A DNA stretch of 64,000 nucleotides from Actinobacteria bacterium Ga0077560 (GTDB taxonomy: Bacteria > Actinomycetota > Thermoleophilia > Miltoncostaeales > Miltoncostaeaceae): positions 1-64,000 of the forward strand of contig LNFL01000163.1 of NCBI GenBank assembly GCA_001464275.1, given 5' to 3'. The stretch's first letter is position 1. Every line of letters starts with the position of its first letter. The notes beneath the pieces were generated by a model that ran no database searches, was not told where the DNA came from, and saw nothing but the letters and a program-made list of their open reading frames with translations. Position numbers and translations under genes: made by a program. Positions 51,602 through 60,448 of the stretch are shown here, one piece after another.

Positions 51602-51918
51602 CAGATGCACCCCTTCGGCTTGGGGATCCCGGCGATGCGGGCGGCGAGCTTGGCCGGGCCCTTGGGGAACAGCTCGTACAGCTCCTTCACGCTCACGCCC
51701 GACCCCTTGCCCAGGGCCCGCACGGCGGGGCCGGTGCCGGTGGTGAGGAATTGCTGCCGCACATGGTCGATCACCAGCCAGTGGCGGTCGGTGAGCGGGT
51801 CGATGCCCTCGGCCCGGGCGATCTCGGCGGCGATCTCCCGCGTCCACTGCTCGGGCTTCTCGAAGAAGCCCTCGTCGGTGAGATCGACGGCGACGCCGGC
51901 ATAGGTGGCGGTGGTCAT
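51601..51918 (-). CDS. tusE: TusE/DsrC-family sulfur carrier
   Basis: A 105-residue protein with 'GFFEKPEQWTREIAAEIARA', 'LTDRHWLVIDHVRQQFLTTG' and 'VSVKELYELFPKGPAKLAAR' then 'PKPKGCI'. The conserved penultimate Cys of the flexible C-terminal arm is present. The second Cys of true DsrC (10 residues upstream) is Ala, as in TusE. It should carry a persulfide on its single Cys. GAGGGGGA precedes the ATG. Coupled to DsrE2 downstream and SQR upstream. Confidence 0.9.
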   Translation of the reverse strand: MTTATYAGVAVDLTDEGFFEKPEQWTREIAAEIARAEGIDPLTDRHWLVIDHVRQQFLTTGTGPAVRALGKGSGVSVKELYELFPKGPAKLAARIAGIPKPKGCI

Positions 51919-51950
51919 GGTGTCCCCCTCGGTGTGGGTCGTGGTCCCCG

Positions 51951-53201
51951 TCAGGTGACGTGGTGCCGCTTGCCGCGCTCCGGCATCCGGGCGCCCATGC
52001 CCGGGATGTCCCGGCCCGGCAGCAGCGTGTGCCAGTAGAACCACTGGAACATCAGCTTCCCCAGGTGGTTGAGCCGGCTCTCCTTGAGCAGCGGCAGCCC
52101 CACCGGGCCCGGGAAGTGCCCGGGCAGCGGCTCGGTCTCGTAGTTGAAGTCGATGAGCAGGGCCTTCTGGAAGCCCGTCTCGATGAAGCAGTTCGCGTGG
52201 CCGTCGTACCCGGCGTCCAATTCCTGTCCCCGGAGGTGGCGCACCACGTTCTCGGCGAGTACCTCGCCCTCGAAGTGCGTCACCGACCCGGCCTTCGACA
52301 CCGGCAGGCTGGTGGCGTCGCCGATCGCGAACACGTTCGGGGCGACGGTGGACCGCAGCGTCGCGGGGTCGGTGGGCACGAAGCCCAGCTCGTCGCCCAG
52401 CCCGGGTGAGCGCCCGACGTACGCCGAGCCGTTGTGGACCGGGATGACGACCCCCAGGTCGAACGCCACCTCCCGGCCGTCGTAGGCGGCCAGCGTGCCG
52501 CCACCGGCATCCCGGTAGGTCACCTCGCCGGTGTTGAACTCGGTGACCATGTGGACGCCCTTCTCCTCCAGCAGCCCCGACAGGGCGGCGGAGGCCACGG
52601 GCTTGGTGAACGCGCCGTCCAGCGGCGTCACGAACGTGAGCTCCACCCGGTCGCGGATCCCGCGCTCCTGCAGGTACCAGTCCGCCAGGAAGCAGAACTC
52701 CAGCGGCGCGACCGGGCACTTGATCGGCAGGTCCACGAGGTTCACCACCAGGCGTCCGCCGTCGAAGGCCTCGAGGGCCGCGTGCAGTGCAACGGCGCCG
52801 TCCAGGTCGTAGAAGGTGAAGGCGTTGGTGCCCCAGCCGGGGCCGGTCAGGCCCTCGGTCTCCTCGGGGGCGAGCTCGGCGCCCGTCGCCACGATGAGCA
52901 CGTCATACGGCTCCTCGTGGCCGTCGGCGAGCACCACGGTGTCGCGTCCCCGCTCCACGCGGTCGATTGCGCGCTCGATGTACCGGATGTTCCCCACCAG
53001 CTGGCGGGACCGGGGCCGGACGATGTCGTGCGCGTCGGCGAGCCCGAACGGCACGAACAGCAGGCCGGGCTGATAGACGTGCCGCTCGTCCTGGTCGATC
53101 ACGGTGATCGTGGCCTCGGTGGTCTCGAGGCGACGGCGGAGCCGGTTGGCGGTGAGGGTGCCACCGGTTCCGGCACCCAGGATCACGATGCGGGCGGGCA
53201 T
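51951..53201 (-). CDS. sqr: Sulfide:quinone oxidoreductase
   Basis: A 416-residue flavoprotein. FAD motif 'RIVILGAGTGGTLTANRLRR', 'DERHVYQPGLLFVPFGLA', the catalytic region 'LPIKCPVAPLEFCFLADWYL' (C162, C170), and the FAD-binding 'APNVFAIGDATSLPVSKAGS' with a later C338 in 'ANCFIETGFQ'. A C-terminal amphipathic helix ('KLMFQWFYWHTLL') would contact the membrane. It oxidises sulfide and reduces quinone. GGGAGGTG precedes the ATG. Followed by TusE and DsrE2, which probably handle the sulfane sulfur. Confidence 0.92.
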   Translation of the reverse strand: MPARIVILGAGTGGTLTANRLRRRLETTEATITVIDQDERHVYQPGLLFVPFGLADAHDIVRPRSRQLVGNIRYIERAIDRVERGRDTVVLADGHEEPYDVLIVATGAELAPEETEGLTGPGWGTNAFTFYDLDGAVALHAALEAFDGGRLVVNLVDLPIKCPVAPLEFCFLADWYLQERGIRDRVELTFVTPLDGAFTKPVASAALSGLLEEKGVHMVTEFNTGEVTYRDAGGGTLAAYDGREVAFDLGVVIPVHNGSAYVGRSPGLGDELGFVPTDPATLRSTVAPNVFAIGDATSLPVSKAGSVTHFEGEVLAENVVRHLRGQELDAGYDGHANCFIETGFQKALLIDFNYETEPLPGHFPGPVGLPLLKESRLNHLGKLMFQWFYWHTLLPGRDIPGMGARMPERGKRHHVT

Positions 53202-53397
53202 GCGTCGCACCTCCCTTTCCCGCACAGGATCCGCCCGGGCCGGGGACGGGGTAACGGGGTCACCCCGGAACGGGCGGGCGGCTCGCCCGCAGGTGCGGGA
53301 TGATGGGCACCCGGTTGGGCGCGCGCCGGCCCGGGTATCTGCCCTTCGGTCATCGCCCGGCGACGAGAGGACGTCCCAGATCGACATCCGCATCGCA

Positions 53398-54165
53398 GTG
53401 CGACTGGGCATCGACTTCGCCAGTCAGGGCCGCGCGCTGCTGAAGGTGATCGCCGGGCACTCGGACGACCAGGTGGTCCGTCACGAGGACATCGGCATCT
53501 GGGGCGCTCCGTACCGCACCGAGCTGCTCGGCGAGGACCGGGTGATCGTCATCGACGCCGACACCCCGCTGCAGGTGAGCCTCACCTACGACACGGTGGT
53601 GTCAGTGGAGCGCGCGCCGGGGCGCCCGCGGGTGATCCCGGACGCCCACTACACCCACGTGATGCACGGGGCGTGGCTCATCCCCAGCCGCTACTGCCCG
53701 TCCGACCTGCTCATGCCCACCGCAGAGGCGGTCTTCACCGACCGCATGGACCCGGAGCTGCTGGAGCACTGCCGGGAGTGGGTGGAGCGCACGCTCACCT
53801 ACGTGCCCGGCTCCAGCGACGCCATGACCTCCGCGGACGAGACGCTGCTGAGCCGCCAGGGGATCTGCCGCGACTACGCGCACCTCATGATCTCCATGCT
53901 CCGTGCCCTCGGCATCCCCGCGCGCTTCGCGGCCTGTTACGGCCCCGGGGTGGAGCCGCAGGACTTCCACGCGGTGGTGGAGGCCCACGACGGGGAACGG
54001 TGGCGCCTGCTGGACCCCACGGGCATGACCACCCCGGAGGAGCTGGTGGTCATCGCCCGGGGCCGGGACGCCGCGGACGTCCCGTGGTGCCAGATCCAGA
54101 GCGGGCCCGCCGAGGTGGCGAGCCCGCAGGTCGAGGTGCGACGCGTGGGTGCAGCCGTCGCCTAG
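53398..54165 (+). CDS. Transglutaminase-like protein
   Basis: A protein of about 256 residues. An N-terminal beta-sandwich region of about 100 residues precedes the core: Cys in 'LSRQGICRDYAHLMISMLRA', His in 'DFHAVVEAHDGERWRLLDPT' and Asp in 'LLDPTGM', the papain-like triad. It is probably a protease or cross-linking-type enzyme, cytosolic since no signal is seen. The start is uncertain: GTG at 53398 chosen. An upstream ATC at 53380 (after GAGAGG) also continues the coding-like frame 'IDIRIAV'. Its end overlaps the MMPL gene by 4 bases. Confidence 0.82.
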   Translation: MRLGIDFASQGRALLKVIAGHSDDQVVRHEDIGIWGAPYRTELLGEDRVIVIDADTPLQVSLTYDTVVSVERAPGRPRVIPDAHYTHVMHGAWLIPSRYCPSDLLMPTAEAVFTDRMDPELLEHCREWVERTLTYVPGSSDAMTSADETLLSRQGICRDYAHLMISMLRALGIPARFAACYGPGVEPQDFHAVVEAHDGERWRLLDPTGMTTPEELVVIARGRDAADVPWCQIQSGPAEVASPQVEVRRVGAAVA

Positions 54166-56387
54166 TGGCGGGCCGGGAGCACCCGGTCGAGCCACGAGGG
54201 CAGCCACCAGTTGCGGCGTCCCAGCACCGCCATGGTGGCGGGCAGCAGCACGGCCCGCACGATCGTGGCGTCGATCAGGATGGCCGCCGCCAGGCCCACA
54301 CCCAGCTGCTTGAACTCCAGCAGCGACAGCGTCCCGAAGATCGCGAACACGCCGATCATCACGGCCGCGGCGCTGGTGACCACCCCGGCCGACGCCGTGA
54401 CCCCGCGGGCCACCGCGAGGCGGGTGGGCACGCCGGCGTCATGTGCCTCGCCGATCCGGCTCACCACGAACACGTGGTAGTCCATCGACAGCCCGAACAG
54501 CACCACGAACATGAACAGCGGGAGCCAGTCCACCACGAACCCGGTCTGGGACGCCCCGATCAGGTCCGCGCCCAGGCCATGCTGGAACACCAGCACCACC
54601 AGGCCGTATGCGGCGCCCACCGAGAGCAGGTTCAGCAGCACGGCGGTGGCGGACACCACCACCGACCGGAACGCCACCACCAGCACCAGGAAGGTCACGC
54701 CCAGCACGAAGCCCATCACCAGCGGCAGCCGGGCGCGCATGGCGTCGGTGAAGTCGCCGGCGGTGGCGGTGGGGCCGGTCACGGCGGCCTCTGCCCCGGG
54801 CACCGCCGCCGCCATCGCCGGCGCCAGGTCCTCACGCAGCAGGTCGAGCGACCGCTCGGCCTCCGGGGTGGTGAAGTCCCCGGCATACGGCAGGTCCATC
54901 ACCGCGGTGCGGGCGTCCGGCGCCACGTCCAGGGTCGCGGACCCGGCGTCCGCGAAGCGCCCGCTCGCGACGGCGTCGCGGCGCAGCGTGGCGGCCGCCG
55001 ACGCGATCCGGTCGCGGTCCATCGGCGCCTCGGACCACACCACCACGGTGTGCGCGAAACCGGTCTGCGGGAAGGCGGCGGTGAGGGCGTCGTAGGTGGC
55101 CAGCTCCGGGATGGAGCGCGGCAGGCTGTCCGCGCCGGCCTCCCCCAGCTTCATGCCCGTGGCCGGCAGCGCCAGCAGGAGCAGCGCCGACCCGGCGATG
55201 GCGAGTGAGACCCTCGGGCGGGCCAGCACCACCCGCATGGCCGCGGGCCAGAACCGCTGCCGGCGGCCGGGGCGCGAGAGACGGTGCAGCAGCGGGATCC
55301 GCGGACGGTCGATGCGGTCCCCGATGAGCGACAGCAGGGCGGGAAGCACGGTGAGTGACCCCACCACGGCGACCGCCACGACGAGGATCGTCCCGATGGC
55401 CATCGACCCGAACACGGCGTTCCCGGACAGCAGCAGCCCCGACATGGCGACGACCACCGCCAGCCCCGACACCACCACGGCGCGGCCGCTGGTGGCGGCG
55501 GCGACGTCCAGCGCCGTCCTCCCGTCCGCGCCACGGGCGCGTTCCTCACGCACACGTCGCACGTAGAAGAGCGAGTAGTCCACGCCGACGGCCATGCCGA
55601 TCAGCAGCACCACGCTGGCCACCGCGTCGCTCACGGGCAGCACCTGCGAGACCACCGCGGTGAGACCAAGGGCGGCGGCGACCGCGGACAGGGCCAGCAG
55701 CACCGGCACCCCGGCGGCGAACAGCGCACCGAAGGCGAGCAGCAGGATGCCGAGGGTCACCGGCAGGCTCAGCAGCTCGGCCCGGGCGAAGTCGGCGTCG
55801 ATGCTGTCGTCCACCGCGCGCTCCACCGAGGCGTCGCCGACCTGCCCGATCAGCAGCCCCGGGTTCGCGGCGGCCACCCGCTCGGTGGCGGCCAGCACCG
55901 TCCGCACGCGCTCCGCGCCGAGCTCGGTGGCCCGCACCGGCGTGGCGCCGTCGGTGTCGAGGGTCAGGGGCAGCATCACGGCCCGGCGGTCCCGGGAGGT
56001 GACCGGATCGCCCACCGCCTCCACCTCGGCAAGCCGTCCGAACGCGTCGCGCAACTGCGCCACGGCCCGCTCCGCCCGGGCGGGCGGGACGACGCCACCG
56101 CCCGGTTCCCGGATCAGCACGCGCTCCTCGAGGGTGGCGGGGAACGCCGAGCGCTCCAGCGCCAGGTCCGCCCGCGCGGACTGCCCCGATCCGGCCTCCC
56201 CGTCGGTGAGCATCCGGGTGCCGGTTGTGCCGCCGGCCACCACGGCACCCGCGACCAGCACCAGCCACAGGACGATCGCGAGGGCCCGGTGACGGATCGA
56301 CCAGGCGGCCAGGCGCCGCAGCGGATGGTGACGGTCCGCGCGCGGCGGCGGGGCGGATGGCGTTGGGGGCGGGGCGGTGACGGTCAT
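54162..56387 (-). CDS. MMPL/RND-family exporter
   Basis: A 741-residue transporter with two MMPL halves. Each has a large extracytoplasmic domain and about six transmembrane helices: 'IRHRALAIVLWLVLVAGAVV' near the start, 'GVDYSLFYVRRVREERARGA' in the first half, and 'GLSMDYHVFVVSRIGEAHDA' in the second. The two 'GxDYx(x)F' motifs carry the conserved proton-relay Asp. The ATG at 56387 has AAGGAG upstream. Such pumps in actinobacteria move lipids or drugs. It is divergent from a kinase/regulator pair. Confidence 0.92.
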   Translation of the reverse strand: MTVTAPPPTPSAPPPRADRHHPLRRLAAWSIRHRALAIVLWLVLVAGAVVAGGTTGTRMLTDGEAGSGQSARADLALERSAFPATLEERVLIREPGGGVVPPARAERAVAQLRDAFGRLAEVEAVGDPVTSRDRRAVMLPLTLDTDGATPVRATELGAERVRTVLAATERVAAANPGLLIGQVGDASVERAVDDSIDADFARAELLSLPVTLGILLLAFGALFAAGVPVLLALSAVAAALGLTAVVSQVLPVSDAVASVVLLIGMAVGVDYSLFYVRRVREERARGADGRTALDVAAATSGRAVVVSGLAVVVAMSGLLLSGNAVFGSMAIGTILVVAVAVVGSLTVLPALLSLIGDRIDRPRIPLLHRLSRPGRRQRFWPAAMRVVLARPRVSLAIAGSALLLLALPATGMKLGEAGADSLPRSIPELATYDALTAAFPQTGFAHTVVVWSEAPMDRDRIASAAATLRRDAVASGRFADAGSATLDVAPDARTAVMDLPYAGDFTTPEAERSLDLLREDLAPAMAAAVPGAEAAVTGPTATAGDFTDAMRARLPLVMGFVLGVTFLVLVVAFRSVVVSATAVLLNLLSVGAAYGLVVLVFQHGLGADLIGASQTGFVVDWLPLFMFVVLFGLSMDYHVFVVSRIGEAHDAGVPTRLAVARGVTASAGVVTSAAAVMIGVFAIFGTLSLLEFKQLGVGLAAAILIDATIVRAVLLPATMAVLGRRNWWLPSWLDRVLPARH

Positions 56388-56551
56388 GGCGGTGCTCCTT
56401 CGTCTGCCGCGTGGGACGGCGTTCGTGGACGCCGTCAACGATCCGTGGCGGAGCCGCCGCCGCCCATCCCGCCCGCCGCCGAACGCATGGTGGGGCTGGC
56501 ACCACCATCGGGCCTCCCGCCAGCCGGGTCGTCGCGGCCCGGCTGCCCCAC

Positions 56552-56557
56552 TAGCGT
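56552..56557 (+). promoter_or_regulatory. Leaderless -10 box (TAGCGT)
   Basis: TAGCGT ends 7 bases before the GTG at 56565. Confidence 0.6.
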
Positions 56558-56564
56558 TCGGGGC

Positions 56565-57806
56565 GTGACACATCGTCTGCTCATCCGCCCGCTCCTCGAG
56601 CTGGGGTACTTCATCGCCGCGGTGGTGGTGGGCGCGGTGACCTTCACCGTGGTGGTGACGGGCATCTCCCTGAGCGTCGGCCTGCTCCCCCTCGCGCTGA
56701 TCGGGCTGCCGATGTTCACGGTCACGGTGTGGGCGACCCACTGGGCCGTGGCCGCCGCCGGCCGGCTCACCCGCACGGCCCTTGGGGAGGACATCGCGCT
56801 GCGGCCGATGCCCCGCCCGGAGCACCCGGGCCTGTTCCGCGGCGCGCTCTCGCTGGCGAGGTCGGGCGCGGTGTGGAAGGAGATGGCGTTCGCATGGCTG
56901 CTGCTGCCGCTGGCGACGCTCGCGACCTCGGTCGTGCTGAGCCTCTGGTCGGCCGCCGTGGCGGGCATCCTGCTGCCGGCGTACATCGGCCGGCTGCCGG
57001 GCGACGGAGGCGTGGAGTGGCTGCACTGGGGCACCACCGCCGAGGCATGGGCCGGGGTGGGCGCCGGGCTGGTGCTGGCGGTGCTCGCGCGGCTCGCCGG
57101 CGGGGGGTTCGCGCGCCTGCACGTGGCGCTCACGCGGGGGCTGCTCTCACCGGGTGAGAACGAGCGGCTGCGGGCGCGCGTGAGCGACCTGCAGGAGACC
57201 CGCGCCCGCGTGGTGGACGCCGCCGACGCAGAGCGGCGGCGCATCGAGCGCGACCTGCACGACGGCGCCCAGCAGCACCTGGTGAGCCTGGCCATGAACC
57301 TGGGACGCGCGCGGACCAAGCTCGACGACGACCTGGAGGCCGCGCGGGAACTCATCGCGCGGGCACACGAGGAGGCCAAGGACTCCATCGCCGCCCTGCG
57401 CGACGTGGTGCGCGGCGTGCATCCGGCGGTGCTCACGGACCGCGGCCTGGACGCCGCGCTCTCGGCGCTCGCCGCGCGCTCGCCGGTGCCGGTGCGCCTG
57501 CGCGTGGATCTGGCGGAGCGGTGCGGGCCCACGGCCGAGGCCATCGCCTACTTCGTGGTGAGCGAGGCCCTCACCAACGCCGCCAAACATGCGGAGGCCA
57601 GGCACATCGAGGTGCACGTGGAACGCGAGGGCGACCGGCTGCTGGTGGCCGTGAGCGACGACGGCCGCGGCGGCGCCACCGACCCGCCGGGCGGTGGCCT
57701 GTCCGGTCTGCGCGACCGGGTCGCCGCGGTGGACGGCACGTTTCGCATCGACAGCCCCGCCGGCGCGGGGACCACCGTGAGCGTGGAGCTGCCATGCGCG
57801 TCGTGA
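56565..57806 (+). CDS. NarL-type sensor histidine kinase
   Basis: A 413-residue HisKA_3 kinase. Four transmembrane segments occupy about the first 190 residues, with a short extracytoplasmic loop. A coiled-coil linker is followed by the phospho-acceptor region 'RRRIERDLHDGAQQHLVSLA' (H232) and the ATPase 'YFVVSEALTNAAKHAEARHI', 'DDGRGGATDPPGGGLSGLRD'. The leaderless GTG is at 56565. It overlaps the regulator by 13 bases. The arrangement with a membrane protein and DUF4097 downstream resembles envelope-stress systems of the LiaSR kind. Confidence 0.92.
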   Translation: MTHRLLIRPLLELGYFIAAVVVGAVTFTVVVTGISLSVGLLPLALIGLPMFTVTVWATHWAVAAAGRLTRTALGEDIALRPMPRPEHPGLFRGALSLARSGAVWKEMAFAWLLLPLATLATSVVLSLWSAAVAGILLPAYIGRLPGDGGVEWLHWGTTAEAWAGVGAGLVLAVLARLAGGGFARLHVALTRGLLSPGENERLRARVSDLQETRARVVDAADAERRRIERDLHDGAQQHLVSLAMNLGRARTKLDDDLEAARELIARAHEEAKDSIAALRDVVRGVHPAVLTDRGLDAALSALAARSPVPVRLRVDLAERCGPTAEAIAYFVVSEALTNAAKHAEARHIEVHVEREGDRLLVAVSDDGRGGATDPPGGGLSGLRDRVAAVDGTFRIDSPAGAGTTVSVELPCAS

Positions 57807-58444
57807 TCGCCGAGGACTCGGTCCTGCTGCGCGAGGGCCTGGTGCACCTGCTCGCCGACGCCGGCATCGAGGTGGTGGCCGCGGTGGCCGACGCCGACCT
57901 GCTGTTGCGGGCCGTGGACGAGCACCGCCCCGACCTCTGCATCGTCGACATCCGCATGCCCCCCACGCACACCGACGAGGGCGTGCGCGCGGCGATGGTG
58001 CTGCGCGCCCAGCATCCGGACGTCGCGATCCTGATGCTGAGCCAGTACGTGGAGGAGCGATACGCCACGGACCTCATCGCGTCCGGCACCACCGGCCTGG
58101 GCTACCTGCTGAAGGACCGGGTGGCCGACGTGACGGAGTTCGTGGAGGCCGTGCGGCGCGTGGGGGCCGGCGGCACCGCCCTCGATCCCGAGGTGGTGTC
58201 GCAGCTGCTGGTGCGCAGCAGGCGCACCGATCCACTGGAGGGGCTCACCCCACGGGAGACCGACGTGCTGCGCCTGATGGCCGAGGGCCGGTCGAACACC
58301 GGGATCGCGGCGGAGCTGGTGGTGACCGAGGGGGCCGTCGAGAAACACGTGCGGTCGATCTTCGGCAAGCTCGGCCTGCCCCCAGCAGAACAGGATCACC
58401 GGCGGGTGCTGGCGGTGCTGCGGTGGATCGAGGGCCCGTCATGA
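57794..58444 (+). CDS. NarL/LuxR-family response regulator
   Basis: A 216-residue regulator: receiver with D52 and K107, then a LuxR-type HTH ('LTPRETDVLRLMAEGRSNTG' and 'AAELVVTEGAVEKHVRSIFG'). It is the cognate partner of the preceding kinase (13-base overlap) and overlaps the DUF4097 gene by 4 bases (ATGA). All three genes form one transcript. Confidence 0.93.
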   Translation: MRVVIAEDSVLLREGLVHLLADAGIEVVAAVADADLLLRAVDEHRPDLCIVDIRMPPTHTDEGVRAAMVLRAQHPDVAILMLSQYVEERYATDLIASGTTGLGYLLKDRVADVTEFVEAVRRVGAGGTALDPEVVSQLLVRSRRTDPLEGLTPRETDVLRLMAEGRSNTGIAAELVVTEGAVEKHVRSIFGKLGLPPAEQDHRRVLAVLRWIEGPS

Positions 58445-59151
58445 CCGGCCGCGCCGTGGTGCGGGCGGGTCTGGTGCTGCTCGGGATCGCCGCGGTGGGC
58501 TGGGGTGCCGCCTCGGCGGCCACGACCCTGTCCAGCGACACCCGGATCATCAACGAGCGTCACACCGGCATCCGGACGGTTGAGGTGCATGCCGGCATGG
58601 GCGTGGTGGGCGTCACCGGCCGACCGGGAGCCACGGGCGTGGTGGTGCGGCAGCGGCAGCGCTGGCGGCTGCGCACCCCCCGCTTCTCGGCGCGCAGGGT
58701 GGGCGACCGGCTGGTGGTGCGCTCATCCTGCCCGTGGAACGTCGGCTGGCCGTGCGATGGTGCCCTGGATCTGACGGTGCCACCCGGCATCGCCGTGGAC
58801 GTCCGCAGCGACGACGGCGAGGTGTTCCTTCAGGAGCTCACCGGGCCGGTGAGGGTCCGCAGCGGGGACGGCCCCATCTCGGCCACCGCGCTGCGCGGCG
58901 CCGACGTCGATCTCGCCGCCGGTGACGCCCCGGTTGAGGTCGCCTTCAGCACGGCCCCGCGGCGCATCAGGGCGGCGGCCGCGGACGGTGCGGTGGAGAT
59001 CCGGGTGCCGCGCGACGGCCGCCCCTGGCGCGTGGACGGCACGACCGACGAGGCCCCCCGCGAGGTGGAGATCGCGGTGGACCCGTCGGCGGACCGCACC
59101 ATCACGGCCGACACGGTGGACGGCCCGGTCCGCATCGCCTACGGGGACTGA
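58441..59151 (+). CDS. DUF4097-like envelope protein
   Basis: A 236-residue protein with one N-terminal transmembrane helix (about 5-27) followed by a right-handed beta-strand domain: 'RTVEVHAGMGVVGVTGRPGA', 'VDVRSDDGEVFLQELTGPVR' and 'VRIAYGD'. These repeated strands match DUF4097 (adhesin-like). It is coupled to the kinase/regulator pair and probably is a target or effector of that stress response. Its end overlaps the convergent DUF5519-like gene by 13 bases. Confidence 0.78.
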   Translation: MTGRAVVRAGLVLLGIAAVGWGAASAATTLSSDTRIINERHTGIRTVEVHAGMGVVGVTGRPGATGVVVRQRQRWRLRTPRFSARRVGDRLVVRSSCPWNVGWPCDGALDLTVPPGIAVDVRSDDGEVFLQELTGPVRVRSGDGPISATALRGADVDLAAGDAPVEVAFSTAPRRIRAAAADGAVEIRVPRDGRPWRVDGTTDEAPREVEIAVDPSADRTITADTVDGPVRIAYGD

Positions 59152-59504
59152 TCCCCGATCTCACCCGCGGACTGCCGCTCCCGCGCGGCGATGCCCCGCT
59201 CGTAGGCCATCCGGAACAGCGCCACCGCCTCCTGCGCGGCCGCGGGATCCGGCATCGGGACGCTCAGCCAGCCGGAGTCCGGCAGGATCCGGTGCGGCCG
59301 CGCCCGGCCGGCCGCCACCAGCTCCTCGCGGATGCGCTTGGGGAACGGCAGGTCCGCCACCGGCACCCCGCCCGGGTTCTCGTGGATGTGGCCGAGCTCC
59401 CGCCGGCCCAGCCGGTACTCCGTGCCCCCGAACCGGTGCGGGTGGGCGGTCACGCCGTCCCACCCCGCCACCGCGTCCACGATGTCCAGCACCTCGCGCG
59501 CCAT
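59139..59504 (-). CDS. DUF5519 (luciferase-domain-like) protein
   Basis: A 121-residue protein: 'GVTAHPHRFGGTEYRLGRRE', 'LGHIHENPGGVPVADLPFPK' and 'RARPHRILPDSGWLSVPMPD'. This corresponds to the short DUF5519 family with a luciferase-like domain name; the family's function is unknown. GGAGG precedes the ATG. It lies 82 bases after the end of the AraC gene in the same direction. Confidence 0.75.
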   Translation of the reverse strand: MAREVLDIVDAVAGWDGVTAHPHRFGGTEYRLGRRELGHIHENPGGVPVADLPFPKRIREELVAAGRARPHRILPDSGWLSVPMPDPAAAQEAVALFRMAYERGIAARERQSAGEIGDQSP

Positions 59505-59586
59505 CCCGCACCTCCGGAATCAGAACGACCGGAATCGAGGGTAGATGGTGGGGGCGCCTTGGGGCCCGACGGCCCCGTGCCGAGCC

Positions 59587-60411
59587 TCAGTCCCACACCT
59601 CCCGGGCGAAGGAGGTCGGCGAGCGGCCCGTGGCGGCCGCGAAGTCGCGGGTGAGGTGGGCGTGGTCGGCGTACCCGAGCTCCGCCGCCAGCGCGGCGAC
59701 CGTCGGGGTGTCGCCGCGCTCCAGGCGCAGCGCCGCCTCCTGCAGCCGGAAGCGGCGGATCACCCACTTGGGCGGCGCGCCCACCTCGTCGCGGAACAGG
59801 CGCTGCAGCCCCCGCGGCCCCAGCGCGGCCACGCGGGACAGCCGATCGGTGGTCGTGATCGCCGGGTCGGCGGCGATTCGCGCCACCAGATCCGCGGCCC
59901 GGACGGTGTCCGGGTGCGGCGGCAGGGTCATCCGCGACGCCACCCACTCTTCCAGGACGGCGAGCCCATCCCGGTGGTCCGCCGGCCCCAGGAGCCGCTC
60001 GCCCAGGTCACCGCCGCACGGCACCACCGGGTCCAGCGGGAGGATCCGGTCGGTGAACCTGTTCACGGGGTGCCCCAGCAGGGCCCGCGCCGCCCCGGCA
60101 CGCAGCTTCACCGCGCGCACCAGCCCGGCGCCGGCCAGCTCACGGCGCCACAGGCGGGTGCTGAGCCCGACGATGCGTCGCTCCTCGCCCTCGAACGCGA
60201 TGTTCACGCACGGGTCCGCGAGCAGCTCAACGACGTGCGGCTCCTGACCGCGCAGGTCCCAGCGCGCCGCCCAGAAGCAGTCGACCACCGCCGCGAGCGC
60301 GGGCGGGGGAGCGAAGGTCCGGGACTCCACCCGCTCACCGCTGCGGCGCCCCGACACCAGGCCCCTCGGCCGCCCATGTCCGTCAGGTCGCGTTTCTTCA
60401 AGCCCGCACAC
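59587..60411 (-). CDS. AraC-family transcriptional regulator
   Basis: A 274-residue regulator. An N-terminal ligand domain with 'LAAVVDCFWAARWDLRGQEP' and 'VVELLADPCVNIAFEGEERR' resembles the DUF6597-type cupin-like sensor. The C-terminal AraC HTH has 'VAALGPRGLQRLFRDEVGAP' and 'LGYADHAHLTRDFAAATGRS'. The GTG at 60411 follows TAGATT at 7 bases, so it is leaderless. It is divergent from the cupin gene and shares an intergenic space of less than 40 bases, so it may regulate it. Confidence 0.88.
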   Translation of the reverse strand: MCGLEETRPDGHGRPRGLVSGRRSGERVESRTFAPPPALAAVVDCFWAARWDLRGQEPHVVELLADPCVNIAFEGEERRIVGLSTRLWRRELAGAGLVRAVKLRAGAARALLGHPVNRFTDRILPLDPVVPCGGDLGERLLGPADHRDGLAVLEEWVASRMTLPPHPDTVRAADLVARIAADPAITTTDRLSRVAALGPRGLQRLFRDEVGAPPKWVIRRFRLQEAALRLERGDTPTVAALAAELGYADHAHLTRDFAAATGRSPTSFAREVWD

Positions 60412-60418
60412 GGAGACC

Positions 60419-60424
60419 AATCTA
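60419..60424 (-). promoter_or_regulatory. Leaderless -10 box of AraC gene (TAGATT)
   Basis: On the minus strand, 7 bases upstream of the GTG at 60411. It overlaps a plus-strand TAGGGT (60423-60428) that may serve the divergent cupin gene. Confidence 0.55.
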
Positions 60425-60448
60425 GGGTCCGATGCGGAGGTGACGCCA

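Noticed and set aside
60432..60443. Four-codon upstream open frame ATG CGG AGG TGA before the cupin gene as a regulatory leader peptide
   Set aside because: It consists almost entirely of the Shine-Dalgarno sequence and is too short to support a claim; probably coincidence.
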